Source of the DNA: Promethearchaeota archaeon
GTDB lineage: Archaea > Asgardarchaeota > Lokiarchaeia > Sigynarchaeales > SOKP01
DNA length: 28,629 nt
NCBI GenBank assembly: GCA_030605085.1
Contig: JAUWBH010000064.1
Coordinates: 1 to 28,629, forward strand
Direction of reading: 5' to 3'
The translations under genes and the position numbers were made by a program. Shown here one piece after another: positions 7,477 to 16,908 of the stretch. Under the pieces are notes generated by a model. That model saw only the letters and a program-made list of their open reading frames with translations. It was not told the DNA's origin and made no database searches. How positions within the stretch are numbered: position 1 is the first letter of the stretch; each line of letters starts with the position of its first letter.

Positions 7477-9668
7477 TCAAATTTACTCACTTGAACTAGG
7501 CATGTGTTTAGTGCTGAAGCCCCTCCCTCCGAATATGAGTCTTTAGTTAATACATTGACACTACCCCCTCTATCAATCCCATTTTCATCGGGGTCATACC
7601 ATGAACCTTCAAATATACAAATCACTCCTGGTATAATACGTTCTGTGAGCCATGCGGTAATTATTAGCTTCCCTCTATCGTTAAAAACACAAATACTATC
7701 TCCATCCTTTATTTCTCTATGTTTTGCATCTATTGAGTTAATCCAAGCTTGATGTGGCTCGATTTCCCTTAGCCATTCAACCAAATATAACTCTGAATGA
7801 ACGCTGTTTTTAGGATGCGGAGAAATTAATTGAAGCGGATATTTTTTGAATAAAGGATCATTTCGATCTTCGAAGGTACTAATATACTTAGGTATTGGTG
7901 GACATAATGGATTTTTAATATTTGCTACTCGTTGGGAAAATATTTCGATCTTTCCTGATGGCGTATTAAAGGGATTATTTTCAAGATCTTCGATTTGGTC
8001 TTTAAATGCGATTATTGGTTCCTCGAGTTTGACTCTAAAAATTCCATCTTGCTTGAATTTTTTAAAGTCTCTTATAATCCTTCTGGTATCAGAGGAAACT
8101 TTCAATAATGTTTTAAGAATACGATCTTCATCATCTAAATATTTTATAAATTCTTGAATTCCAAGTTTATCAGCAAGTTCTTCAGCAATTTTAAGATCAG
8201 ATTTAGATTCTCCAATTGGTTCAATTGCTTTATTGGTAAAAGTAAAATATGGACCAGATGGTGAGGGTCTCGTCAAATCATTTCTTTCGGCCGTGCTTGT
8301 AACTGGTAATATAATGTCTGCAAATTTGGCTGTAGGAGTCATAAAAAGTTCAGAAACAACCATATAATCGAGCTTTTTTAATGCTTTAACAGATTTATTT
8401 ATATTACCTAATTGATTTAGAAAATTATTACCAACGAACCACGCAAATTTGATGTCAAAGGGATAGCCTCCTTCTTTTCCCTTCAGTATCGCATCAAAAA
8501 TTTTTGTAGAATGAACGGCATTGATTAAACGGTCTTTTAGATTCAAGCTACTTTTTTTTGATCCTAACTCCATAGAAAGTTTACCTGGTACTGGAATACG
8601 AGCACTTCTATATGTATGACCTATAGGAAATCCCATTAAGCCCCCTCCAGCACTACCACCTGATCTTCCAACATTTCCAGTCATTGCACATAAAGTCATC
8701 GCACAACGGTTAAATTGTTCTCCTACAGCGCTACGGGCTGGACCTTCACCATCCATTAATGCAGCTGGTTTGGTTGTCGCATATTCTTTAGCTAAATTTT
8801 TAATTATTGAAGCCTTAACTCCAGTTATTTTTTCAGCCCATTTAGATGTTTTTTCGACGCCATCGTCTTTTCCAAACACATAATCCTTGAATTTATCGAA
8901 TCCAACAGTATATTTATCTAAAAAGGCTTGATCACAGAGATTTTCCTTAATTATTACATATGCCATACTTACCATCATTGCTGTATCTGTTCCAGGAAAT
9001 ATTGGAATCCATTCATCGGCTAAAATTGCAGCAGAATCATGATATCTGGGATCAATACAAATAATTTTTGCGCCGGCTTCTTTTGCTCTTATAAGATGGT
9101 ATATTGTATTAGTCCCAGAAATAGTCCTAGCGGGATCCCACCCCCACATTATAATTAATTTTGAATTTAGAAAATCTTCGCGACTATTACCCACCATAAT
9201 TGAACCATAGTGCGTTAAACACGCCCAGAGGGAACCTTCAGACGAAACATTTCCATATCTTGTAGAATAACCACCGAATTGCGATAATAATATTAATGCG
9301 AACGTACCGTCATGTAAAGCGCCCAAATATCCTGCCCCATTTACAAGAAAAATACTTTCATTCCCATAGATTTTCTTAACATGTTCCAGTTTCTTAGCGA
9401 TCTCACCAAGCGCTTCGTCCCATGAAATTCTCTTAAATTTCCCTTCTCCCTTTTTACCAATTCTTTTTAAAGGATATTTTAAACGGTCCTGGTGGTGTAT
9501 ATATTTTCTATAAGCACGACATCTTAAACAAGCTCTAAGTTGATGTGGCTCTTCTGCGTCATCACCCTCAACTCGAATAATTTTATTATTTTTAACATGA
9601 AGTCTAAGAGGGCAGCGTCCTCCACAATCAAATGCTGATGTAGCGCGAATAATTTTGTATTCTTCCAT
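7464..9668 (-). CDS. Molybdopterin-dependent oxidoreductase, DMSO reductase superfamily (solo catalytic subunit)
   Basis: The 734-residue protein has the full domain order of bis-MGD enzymes: an N-terminal cluster domain, molybdopterin-binding Rossmann-like domains (WGWDPARTISGT near 174-185, ICIDPRYHDSA near 203-213), and a C-terminal dinucleotide-binding domain (about 610-734, with SPHPKNSVHSEL). The N-terminus aligns with DmsA-type enzymes: DCGGRCPLRLHV...RACLRCRAYR...DRLKYPLKR. Ligands C15, C19 and C47 are present, but the first position is Ser11 instead of Cys, and an extra Cys50 is present. Ser142/143 in YGNVSSEG is a candidate Mo ligand. There is no Tat signal, so it is cytoplasmic, and no electron-transfer or membrane-anchor subunit lies beside it. 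The substrate is unknown; an S/N-oxide reductase or hydroxylase type is possible. Confidence 0.87.
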   Translation of the reverse strand: MEEYKIIRATSAFDCGGRCPLRLHVKNNKIIRVEGDDAEEPHQLRACLRCRAYRKYIHHQDRLKYPLKRIGKKGEGKFKRISWDEALGEIAKKLEHVKKIYGNESIFLVNGAGYLGALHDGTFALILLSQFGGYSTRYGNVSSEGSLWACLTHYGSIMVGNSREDFLNSKLIIMWGWDPARTISGTNTIYHLIRAKEAGAKIICIDPRYHDSAAILADEWIPIFPGTDTAMMVSMAYVIIKENLCDQAFLDKYTVGFDKFKDYVFGKDDGVEKTSKWAEKITGVKASIIKNLAKEYATTKPAALMDGEGPARSAVGEQFNRCAMTLCAMTGNVGRSGGSAGGGLMGFPIGHTYRSARIPVPGKLSMELGSKKSSLNLKDRLINAVHSTKIFDAILKGKEGGYPFDIKFAWFVGNNFLNQLGNINKSVKALKKLDYMVVSELFMTPTAKFADIILPVTSTAERNDLTRPSPSGPYFTFTNKAIEPIGESKSDLKIAEELADKLGIQEFIKYLDDEDRILKTLLKVSSDTRRIIRDFKKFKQDGIFRVKLEEPIIAFKDQIEDLENNPFNTPSGKIEIFSQRVANIKNPLCPPIPKYISTFEDRNDPLFKKYPLQLISPHPKNSVHSELYLVEWLREIEPHQAWINSIDAKHREIKDGDSICVFNDRGKLIITAWLTERIIPGVICIFEGSWYDPDENGIDRGGSVNVLTKDSYSEGGASALNTCLVQVSKFEKSS

Positions 9669-9899
9669 ATTAGAATCAGTTTTTTGGTTTTACATTCTTG
9701 TTTTTTCAAAAAATTTAGAATTATAATCCCATATTATTCCAAATACAATATAAATACGTCGATAATTATTGAAAATCTTCATGAAAATTTATAGCTCTTA
9801 CTCAAAGCTTAGAATTATTAGATTAATTCTTAAATTCTAACCGATCGATGTAATCATTAAGTAGTAAACATGTAAGTCATATTAGTATAGTAAGAATGG

Positions 9900-12800
9900 C
9901 TATCTTGTGCTTTGAATAAACTGTTTTTCTTTCATCCGCTCTTTTTCCCATTTTTTGCGTTCCGAACGCAATTTAAAGAGATCCACATCCTTATAAATGA
10001 TATCCTCTTGGTGTGGTGGTACAGTTCGTTCAATGCGTTCCTTTTCAGGCGTATATATTAAAGAATCACCGAATTCTCCAACATTAGCAAAAAAACAGTA
10101 CGCGTAGATGGATCTACGGGCGTCGAAGTGAGCTGCTTTAAAGTCAGCTGTTACCGGAGTGAAGGCAGGATTTAATACAATATCTACTGGAGGCTCAAAA
10201 TTTTTTAACTCTACCCTTAGATCCATGTCAAGGAAGTCTCGGCATATGACGATCGCGATTCTTCCATACTCTGTGTTGCAGACGATGGTTTTTCTTGGTT
10301 GAGTACTTACGTCTATAGCCTCTTTGATTCTTTTTTTCCCTAAATGTATAATGGCTGGTATATGCTTCTCTTGTTCCCAAAGGATTCCGTCAGGTCCTAT
10401 TACCATGCTCAGGTTTCGGCTTGTTTCTTGGTCATGATAAGATCCTGGAATTATATACATTCCGTACAGTTTGGCGAGGTTTGATATGTCTTCTAGAAGT
10501 TCTGTGTAGTTTAGGTCAACCATCATTTCTGGGAATAGTAAGATATTGACTTCCTTCTCACATGCAGTTTCTATCATTTTTTTGACCTTAGATCTTATAG
10601 ATTCTATTTTCTCTTCTCTAAGTCCTAGGAGCCCTGAAGCTTTCATTTTGAAGAATTCTCCCACAATGTTGCCCGTATTGGATATCCCTATTTGTGCGAT
10701 TGCGACCCTACATTCCCTCTTTTGAACTTTAGGGTACTCTTTGAATAAGTCCCTATAGATGAGCTGATATTTCTTTTTTGCCATTCTCTCTCCTAAAACT
10801 CTTCTTTCCTCATCAGTAAACTGTTGTATTTCGCTTAGTCTTGGAGATTGACTGGTTTCTATAGGACAAGAAGGGGCAACTATGCCTACAGTGCTTCTAG
10901 AGATGGTAGGTTCTCTTATAGTATTTAAGGCTGAAACTATAATCTTTTCTTCTTTTTTCACTCTATCTAATCTTTCAAGGACCTCTTTTTCTTTATTTTC
11001 ATAGCCAGCATTTCCAAATAGGTCTGCTGCTGATTTTAGGTATCTAAACACTATACCTAAGAGTTCTTTTCGTTTATTAAGATCTAATTCATCATCTGCT
11101 CTTACGAGAGACCATACAGCGTCGAAATAAGTTGAAGTTGCTAATGCCCAGTCAGCAACATTTTTAAAGCCACCCTTCTCGTATGAAGAAGATGCTTTTC
11201 TGAGCATTGATTTGACCATTTGATACGATTTTGCCTTAATTTGCATTTCATTTGACTCGTCAAACTTACACCCATGAACTAAAGCTTGACAAAAAGCTGA
11301 ATTACCTGAGGCCAGAAGCTTTAATTTGCTGTTAACATAGAGATTGCTTGCTTTTATAAAAAGATTTGCTGCTTCCGCAAACTTATCAGCTTCTTGGTAA
11401 TTTTCTGCAAGTTCCATACTTTCCCAAGCTTTGCAGAGAAAATATACAGCTTCGAGTTCTCTTCGTTCACGCTCAATTTTATATAAAATACACACATCTT
11501 TAAATTGAGTAGCTGCACAGGCAAATTTTTCTGCGGCTTCGAGATGACTGCCTTTTTTTTTCAAAATCCTTGCTCTTTCTAAATCAATCCTAGCAGAGCA
11601 GTAATTTATCCTAACCTTGACAACTTTCACAAGCTTTCCTATTCTTTCTATTTCGTTCTTATCTTTGGAGTGTTTGTAAGCTAAGTTAAGCGTCTTTCTA
11701 GCGTTTTCAAAGCTTTTCTTTGTCAATTTATATCGATCTATGGCTTTTTCATGCGTTTCTTGTTTGCTGAGATATTCTGCTTCCTCTAACAAAGCCCAAG
11801 CTGAGAAATAGTCACCTTCGTAATTAAAACGGGATAGATTTGATAATATTTCACATGCTTTCTCGTAATTTAATTTTGCATTTAAATGATCCTCCATTTT
11901 ATGAGAGGCTTTAGCTCTTTCGATTAAACTCCAAGCTCGTGTATATTCTATTTTCACCTTAATTCTATCTTTAAGAAGTTTATATTCGATTTTATTCAGC
12001 GACTCCGTATGAGCTTCCTGGGCTTTCTTATAGGACTCTGCGGAAGCAATATGCCTACTCATTCGATCTTCTATACGCGCAATATATTCATACGCGACTG
12101 CAGTTAGGTATAGATACCCCCATTCTAATGTTTCTCTAATTATGCGGAGAAATATTTCTCGTGCTTGTAATAAGTGCTGAGTTTCTCCAGATAATATACC
12201 CAGTTCTTCGAAGAGGAGTCCTAAACGCATTTGGAACCTTGTAATGGTAGTCCGAGATTCCACGGCATGTTTAATATTCTTTTTGGAGGCATCTATAGCA
12301 GTTGAAAGCATTTTAACTTTTTCTTCTGTATTCTCAGCTATGTCTGCTAGAGTTTTATAAGCTCGATATAGAGAGTCGTAACCTGCTGAACGCGCTATTC
12401 CTCCTTCGTACTTTTCAGCAATAGTTTCTGCTTTCTTTGCATATTCAAGCATTTTGTGTGCATGTTCACTTCGTTCCTCCTTCGATGTTGTGAGAACTGT
12501 TAATAAAGAGTGAGACCAAGTCAATGCTTGATATGATTGTGCAGCAAAAGGCATAAAACCGAGATTATTTAAGGCTTCTTTGCTATACTGAATTCCTTTT
12601 TCGGCATATGATTTTCTCTGAGCTGTGGTTAAAAAGCTTCTATGAGCAAAGCTCACATAATAAAATCCTGGTAAAGCATACGAATAATATCTATAAATGG
12701 TACAAGAATTTGAATAAATCTTACCTAAGGTCAGAAAACTATCAATATCATTCAATATTCTCTTCTGAATATATTTAAATCTTCTTGTTAAAACAGCAAA

Positions 12801-13730
12801 ATAATCCAACCAGAATAAAACTTCAATAATCAAATTTTTATCGTTTATATCTCTAGCGAAAACTAAAGCATTTTCCAGCGTTTGAAATCCTTTATCTATA
12901 AACTCTTTTTGCTCAAATTCATCCTCAGGTAACCGAGTTCCATAGTGAAAATAACCAACACCAATTATAAAGGAACCATATCCAAAAAGCCACTTATTTT
13001 CGCTACTCTCAATGAGCTTCATACCTTCTTCAATCTTTAAAATGTATTCTCTAGCTTCTTCTTTCGTGTATTCGTCCATTTTAGAGGGCCCAATCCAAAA
13101 CTCTAACCCAAACTTTAACCACCCTTTAGCGATTAATGAAGCAACGAGAGCTCGTAAATTTCCAGCTTCCTTTGAAATTATCCAAGCCTTATCCGCTATA
13201 TCAACACCTTTTTGCGAAATTTGCTCGAGCTCCTTCCGATCGCCGCATAAAAATAATAGTGACCATGAGGTTTCCGCTGCACGACTCAAGGTTCTTGCTA
13301 TACTTTTTCGATGCTCGTCTTTTGAAAAATTTTCGCTCGATTCAATAAAAAGTTCAAAAGAACTCTTGAACGCTTTTTTAGCTTCAATAATTGAACTCGC
13401 AATTGTCCCACTTGTGGATAGCGCTTCTGCTTCACATTCTAATTCTTCAGCTCTTTTTCCGGTCAGCTTAAAATGATTTGCAGCCTTGTTATACGATTTA
13501 ACTGCACAGTTATTTAATCTTATATATTCTTCAGCGGTTTCTGCTGTATTGGCCGCCCGTACATAAACATATCCTAGATTCCTATATGTTATAGCGGCTT
13601 TCTCATCTAAATTATTATCCAAAAAAGATGTTGCCACCTGCTCATATAATTTTGCGGCTTCCTTCCAGTTATAGGCTCTCTCCTCAATTTCAGCCCTTTT
13701 AATCAAACTTTCTTCGCTTTCTTTCGCCAT
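9900..13730 (-). CDS. Giant helical-repeat (TPR/SNAP-like) protein fused to a C-terminal nitrilase (CN-hydrolase) domain
   Basis: This 1,276-residue protein starts at the ATG at 13730; a TTG three bases upstream is the less likely start. Residues 1 to about 920 are a nearly continuous array of degenerate TPR-like helix pairs, with repeated A-x3-Y/F-x2-A patterns such as YNWKEAAKLYEQVATSF. A low-complexity linker follows (about 925-960), then a charged helix (about 965-1005) and a nitrilase-superfamily domain from about 1007. Its catalytic triad is visible: Glu1068 (LLFPEM), Lys1122 (WEQEKHIP) and Cys1163 (VICRDFLD). Family members hydrolyse nitriles or amides or transfer acyl groups. The C-terminal tail is highly charged. 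The gene ends in TAG. Its only close neighbour is the divergent DUF169 gene. The solenoid most likely binds a protein partner and controls or positions the hydrolase; that is inference. Confidence 0.88.
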   Translation of the reverse strand: MAKESEESLIKRAEIEERAYNWKEAAKLYEQVATSFLDNNLDEKAAITYRNLGYVYVRAANTAETAEEYIRLNNCAVKSYNKAANHFKLTGKRAEELECEAEALSTSGTIASSIIEAKKAFKSSFELFIESSENFSKDEHRKSIARTLSRAAETSWSLLFLCGDRKELEQISQKGVDIADKAWIISKEAGNLRALVASLIAKGWLKFGLEFWIGPSKMDEYTKEEAREYILKIEEGMKLIESSENKWLFGYGSFIIGVGYFHYGTRLPEDEFEQKEFIDKGFQTLENALVFARDINDKNLIIEVLFWLDYFAVLTRRFKYIQKRILNDIDSFLTLGKIYSNSCTIYRYYSYALPGFYYVSFAHRSFLTTAQRKSYAEKGIQYSKEALNNLGFMPFAAQSYQALTWSHSLLTVLTTSKEERSEHAHKMLEYAKKAETIAEKYEGGIARSAGYDSLYRAYKTLADIAENTEEKVKMLSTAIDASKKNIKHAVESRTTITRFQMRLGLLFEELGILSGETQHLLQAREIFLRIIRETLEWGYLYLTAVAYEYIARIEDRMSRHIASAESYKKAQEAHTESLNKIEYKLLKDRIKVKIEYTRAWSLIERAKASHKMEDHLNAKLNYEKACEILSNLSRFNYEGDYFSAWALLEEAEYLSKQETHEKAIDRYKLTKKSFENARKTLNLAYKHSKDKNEIERIGKLVKVVKVRINYCSARIDLERARILKKKGSHLEAAEKFACAATQFKDVCILYKIERERRELEAVYFLCKAWESMELAENYQEADKFAEAANLFIKASNLYVNSKLKLLASGNSAFCQALVHGCKFDESNEMQIKAKSYQMVKSMLRKASSSYEKGGFKNVADWALATSTYFDAVWSLVRADDELDLNKRKELLGIVFRYLKSAADLFGNAGYENKEKEVLERLDRVKKEEKIIVSALNTIREPTISRSTVGIVAPSCPIETSQSPRLSEIQQFTDEERRVLGERMAKKKYQLIYRDLFKEYPKVQKRECRVAIAQIGISNTGNIVGEFFKMKASGLLGLREEKIESIRSKVKKMIETACEKEVNILLFPEMMVDLNYTELLEDISNLAKLYGMYIIPGSYHDQETSRNLSMVIGPDGILWEQEKHIPAIIHLGKKRIKEAIDVSTQPRKTIVCNTEYGRIAIVICRDFLDMDLRVELKNFEPPVDIVLNPAFTPVTADFKAAHFDARRSIYAYCFFANVGEFGDSLIYTPEKERIERTVPPHQEDIIYKDVDLFKLRSERKKWEKERMKEKQFIQSTR

Positions 13731-13844
13731 CAATTTTGGTTAAATAAAGTAAATTTTCTTTTTTTTTTAATCCTTAGAAAATGCTTTCTTGTTTTAATAA
13801 TGATTAATAAATGGTTAGTAATATGTTACTTTTTTCATTAATCA

Positions 13845-13852
13845 TATAAATA
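13845..13852 (+). promoter_or_regulatory. TATA box of the DUF169 gene
   Basis: TATAAATA lies 34 nt before the ATG at 13879, so the transcript should start within a few nucleotides of the start codon. A second weaker box (TTTAATAT) is at 13857-13864. Confidence 0.45.
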
Positions 13853-13878
13853 ATTATTTAATATTCTAAATACTGACA

Positions 13879-14667
13879 ATGTTGGTGGTTTCTAATATGG
13901 TATTAAATAATCGCGAATTAGTTGAGAAATTTAAATCGGCATTTAAATTAATAGAATCTCCTATAGCATTTTTTTACACGAATAATCCACCTCAAGAGGT
14001 TTATAAACCAAAACGGAAATCAATTAAATATATTCCATGTATCATTCAATTATTGAATGGAGTAAGGAGTGGAGGAACGCTTGTACTTGGAAAACAAAGT
14101 CGAAATTTATGTCCTGGAGGTTTAGCTTATTTAGGATTTAAAAAAATAATGAGAGGATTAGAAAATTTTCTTTCGACAGGTATTCGTTCTAAAGAGGGAG
14201 AAATAATGCTTGAAGGGGAGAGATTTATAAAAACTCCCGAACTTGCGAAAATTTTTTTAGAGAATATTCCTTTTAGAAAAAGTCCTGCAGATTTTGCTGT
14301 CTTTATGCCTTTAGATCAAGTTAATCTGAATACTTACAAACCACTTTTAGTAATCTTTTTTGTAAAAATGGATCAATTAGCTGGTTTGGTTCAATTAGCT
14401 AACTACGATACTATAAATAGGACGATTTTAGGAAAAGGTTCTGGTTGTAGCACAATAATAACAGAACCTTTGCATGAAATTGAAGGCAAAGAGGTTCCAA
14501 GACCCATAATTGGTATGTTGACAGATATTCTCGCTCGTAGACATATAAAAACTTACGAAGTTACATTTACTATTGGCTACGATAGATTAATCCAACTATA
14601 CAATAATATGGACGAGAGTTTTCTTAAACTGGAGGCTTGGAATACAATATTCGAGAGGATAATATAG
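13879..14667 (+). CDS. DUF169 domain-containing protein
   Basis: The 262-residue product matches the DUF169 (COG2043) pattern. An N-terminal segment carries SPIAFFYTNNPP (about 27-38). The central region has Cys and Gly motifs (IPCIIQLL, NLCPGGLAYLGF at about 76-87), and YKPLLVIFF introduces the second half. NRTILGKGSGCSTIITEPL (about 180-198) is the most typical block, with a Cys in GSGC. No membrane segment or signal is seen. The family is common in anaerobes and archaea and often carries conserved cysteines, but its biochemical role is not established. A start at the second Met (codon 7) is also possible. The gene ends in TAG and is convergent with the AOR gene. Confidence 0.85.
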   Translation: MLVVSNMVLNNRELVEKFKSAFKLIESPIAFFYTNNPPQEVYKPKRKSIKYIPCIIQLLNGVRSGGTLVLGKQSRNLCPGGLAYLGFKKIMRGLENFLSTGIRSKEGEIMLEGERFIKTPELAKIFLENIPFRKSPADFAVFMPLDQVNLNTYKPLLVIFFVKMDQLAGLVQLANYDTINRTILGKGSGCSTIITEPLHEIEGKEVPRPIIGMLTDILARRHIKTYEVTFTIGYDRLIQLYNNMDESFLKLEAWNTIFERII

Positions 14668-14725
14668 AAGATTATAACCTAAGGATAGACAAACAAATTC
14701 TATTAAAAAATGTTATATACATTTT

Positions 14726-16627
14726 TTAAATGTAATTTTCTAACCTAAGTTCTTTAATTTTCTCCTTTGTAGGGAGTCCATTTTCCTTATCCCATCCTCT
14801 TTCATCGTAATAATCGTCGAGTAGTTGATTTGCGATTTCAGGAGTTATTACAGTTCCACCAAAGAAGTCTTGAAATTCAAGCTCGTTATCGCCAAATTTT
14901 AATGGTTTGAACCATTCTTTAGGGAACTTATCGTCTTTCCGTGAGAATCCTTCTTTTCCGTTCATAATTTTGAGTAAATTCCATGTCCGTTCGGCGGCTT
15001 TCCTCAAGTCCTCTGATTTTATCTCGAACCCAGTCACTGCGTTATAGAATTCAGTTGTAGATTCTAGACCATAAAAACGATTCATTTGAGCTCGAGCACA
15101 CAATCCAAGGGAAGTTAAAACGGTGTACCAGTCTTCAGAATATCGCGTTAACCTCCCTACATTTATGCCCATTACTTTTAAAGGAGGGGAATAGATTCTA
15201 TTCATAGCAGATTCAGGAACACCCATGCGATAAAAGTGAGTTTTGAATTGATCGATAGAGTTAGCAGCACCTACATACGTAGGAGAACCTCCTGATGCCA
15301 CATGAGCGCCTTTAGGGTTCACTACTTGTTCAAATTCCATTGTACCAAGGCGTAAAAATCGAGGGTCAAAAATAATATCCAAATTTTTTACTGTAAGCAT
15401 TTCGTCACTAATCTTCTCGTAGGTTTCAGCTAACTTTTTCCAACCACCGGCTAATATAATTCCAAATCCTTCCCTTTTCGAGATAATTTCAATTAATTTA
15501 GTTAGCGTCTCATAATCGCGCTTCCATTCAAACCCTGTTTTCTCCGTAGTTAAAATTCCTTTCTCGTATAAGCTTGTGCAGAAATCTAAAAGAGCAGTTA
15601 TGGTCATACTATCTAATCCGTTTCTATTTATTAAGTCAAAAGCTTTGACTGCTTCGTTATAAGTATTTACACCATCGAGCATAAGGAGGAAAAAGGGATT
15701 AATAACGGACGAGGTATACTGAATTAGTCCGGAAAAATCTCCTTCTGTAATTTCGAGAATATCCTTATCAGCCATTGGACAAGATGGACACGCAATACGT
15801 TTTTTTTTCAATTTTTTTAGATATGTTCGTTCACTACCTTGCTTTGCTTTTCGCTTTTGACCCTTTGCTGCAACCATCATTCCAACAGGCAAACTTCTCA
15901 ACATTCCTAAATTATGCCACGATTCCCTATGCGGATAGTTTCGAATCCGTTCAAAGAGTATTTTGTATAATTCATTAAATTGCTTTGGATTAGCGATGGA
16001 CACGCCTTTCGTACCTTTTGCTACTAAAGCCTTTAGATTTTTGGATCCCATGACAGCACCAAATCCGCCACGACCGAATGTTGATGTTTTGTCAATTAAC
16101 GCTAATGCTCCGTAAACTAGGTTTTCTCCTGCTTGACCGATAATAATGGTTCCACACATATCATATTTTTTTCTTAAAGCGTCGTGAGTCTCAACGATAT
16201 CTCTTCCCCACAATTGATCAGCATTACAAAGTTCGATATGGTCATCCCACATCAATAGATAAGTAGGTTTTTCTGCCTTCCCTGATATTATCACATGATC
16301 GTACCCAGCGTGTTTCAATTGAAATCCAAAATTCATACTTCCACAAGAATTGGTAATTGCACCCGTTGCCGGAACTTTCGAGATACCGACGCTTCGCGAA
16401 GCCCCTGGAGTGATAGATCCTACTAATGGTCCTGTTCCAACAATTATTAAATTTTCAGCCGATAAAGGGTCGATTTTGGGTTTAAAGCGCTCCGCAAAAA
16501 GTTTGCAATTCATTCCCATTCCACCGATAAATTGCTTAAGGTCCTCGGGACTTTCTTTTATGATAGAAATTTTATTATCTGTTAAATCTATATCAAGAAG
16601 ATTGCCCGTATAACCGTACCAGTCCAT
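14726..16627 (-). CDS. Aldehyde:ferredoxin oxidoreductase (AOR) family tungsten/molybdenum enzyme
   Basis: The 633-residue protein is full length for the AOR family. It has the N-terminal pterin-binding domain (GYTGNLLDIDLT, FIGGMGMN, GTGPLVGSITPGASR, TNSCGSMNFG, and the GRGGFGAVMGSKNLKA block at about 185-200). The cluster motif reads C280-x2-C283-x3-Asp287, with Cys510 in SLGLC as the distant ligand. In Pyrococcus furiosus AOR the corresponding ligands are Cys288, 291, 295 and 494, so the third Cys is replaced here by Asp. The family oxidises aldehydes to acids with ferredoxin as acceptor, in the cytoplasm. The ATG overlaps the stop of the ferredoxin gene upstream, so the two are cotranslated. 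The substrate is unknown. Confidence 0.93.
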   Translation of the reverse strand: MDWYGYTGNLLDIDLTDNKISIIKESPEDLKQFIGGMGMNCKLFAERFKPKIDPLSAENLIIVGTGPLVGSITPGASRSVGISKVPATGAITNSCGSMNFGFQLKHAGYDHVIISGKAEKPTYLLMWDDHIELCNADQLWGRDIVETHDALRKKYDMCGTIIIGQAGENLVYGALALIDKTSTFGRGGFGAVMGSKNLKALVAKGTKGVSIANPKQFNELYKILFERIRNYPHRESWHNLGMLRSLPVGMMVAAKGQKRKAKQGSERTYLKKLKKKRIACPSCPMADKDILEITEGDFSGLIQYTSSVINPFFLLMLDGVNTYNEAVKAFDLINRNGLDSMTITALLDFCTSLYEKGILTTEKTGFEWKRDYETLTKLIEIISKREGFGIILAGGWKKLAETYEKISDEMLTVKNLDIIFDPRFLRLGTMEFEQVVNPKGAHVASGGSPTYVGAANSIDQFKTHFYRMGVPESAMNRIYSPPLKVMGINVGRLTRYSEDWYTVLTSLGLCARAQMNRFYGLESTTEFYNAVTGFEIKSEDLRKAAERTWNLLKIMNGKEGFSRKDDKFPKEWFKPLKFGDNELEFQDFFGGTVITPEIANQLLDDYYDERGWDKENGLPTKEKIKELRLENYI

Positions 16628-16884
16628 TATTCTTCAGCCTCCTTCAGTTCTAAAGCTCCATAAAGGCAATGTTGAGCGCATTGACCGCATTTTTCGCACG
16701 AGTCTAAAAAGGAAATTTTAGGCGTTAATCCGTGTCCATTGACAATCTGAATATTTGCCTCAGAGGGATTGAACTTCTTCGTATGAATGTAGGAACACCA
16801 CAATTGGCAAACGAGGCAACCAGTACAATTATCCTCGTGGACTATGATTTCTTGGAATGAATTTTTTACCATAATTATTAACAT
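16627..16884 (-). CDS. 2[4Fe-4S] ferredoxin-like electron carrier of the AOR operon
   Basis: The 85-residue protein has two complete cluster motifs, C20-x2-C23-x2-C26-x3-C30 and C63-x2-C66-x2-C69-x3-C73, separated by a 32-residue insert. The second motif is followed by Leu instead of the usual Pro. Ferredoxin-like subunits next to AOR genes usually carry electrons away from the tungsten or molybdenum enzyme. Its stop codon and the AOR ATG share one base, a strong sign of coupled translation. The start may be the ATG at 16884 or the one four codons later at 16872. A TATA-like box enclosed by an inverted repeat lies just upstream. Confidence 0.9.
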   Translation of the reverse strand: MLIIMVKNSFQEIIVHEDNCTGCLVCQLWCSYIHTKKFNPSEANIQIVNGHGLTPKISFLDSCEKCGQCAQHCLYGALELKEAEE

Positions 16885-16908
16885 TTTTCAAGTAATAAAT
16901 GTCTATTT

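Noticed and set aside
7504..8157. Plus-strand open frames opposite the molybdoenzyme, and similar antisense frames opposite the nitrilase, AOR, aminopeptidase, zinc-ribbon and SDR genes
   Set aside because: They are low-complexity, hydrophobic-rich antisense frames to strongly conserved genes with clear motifs, so they are not real genes.
9524..9709. A 61-codon minus-strand frame overlapping the start of the molybdoenzyme
   Set aside because: It is out of frame with the conserved cluster motif and shows no motif of its own.
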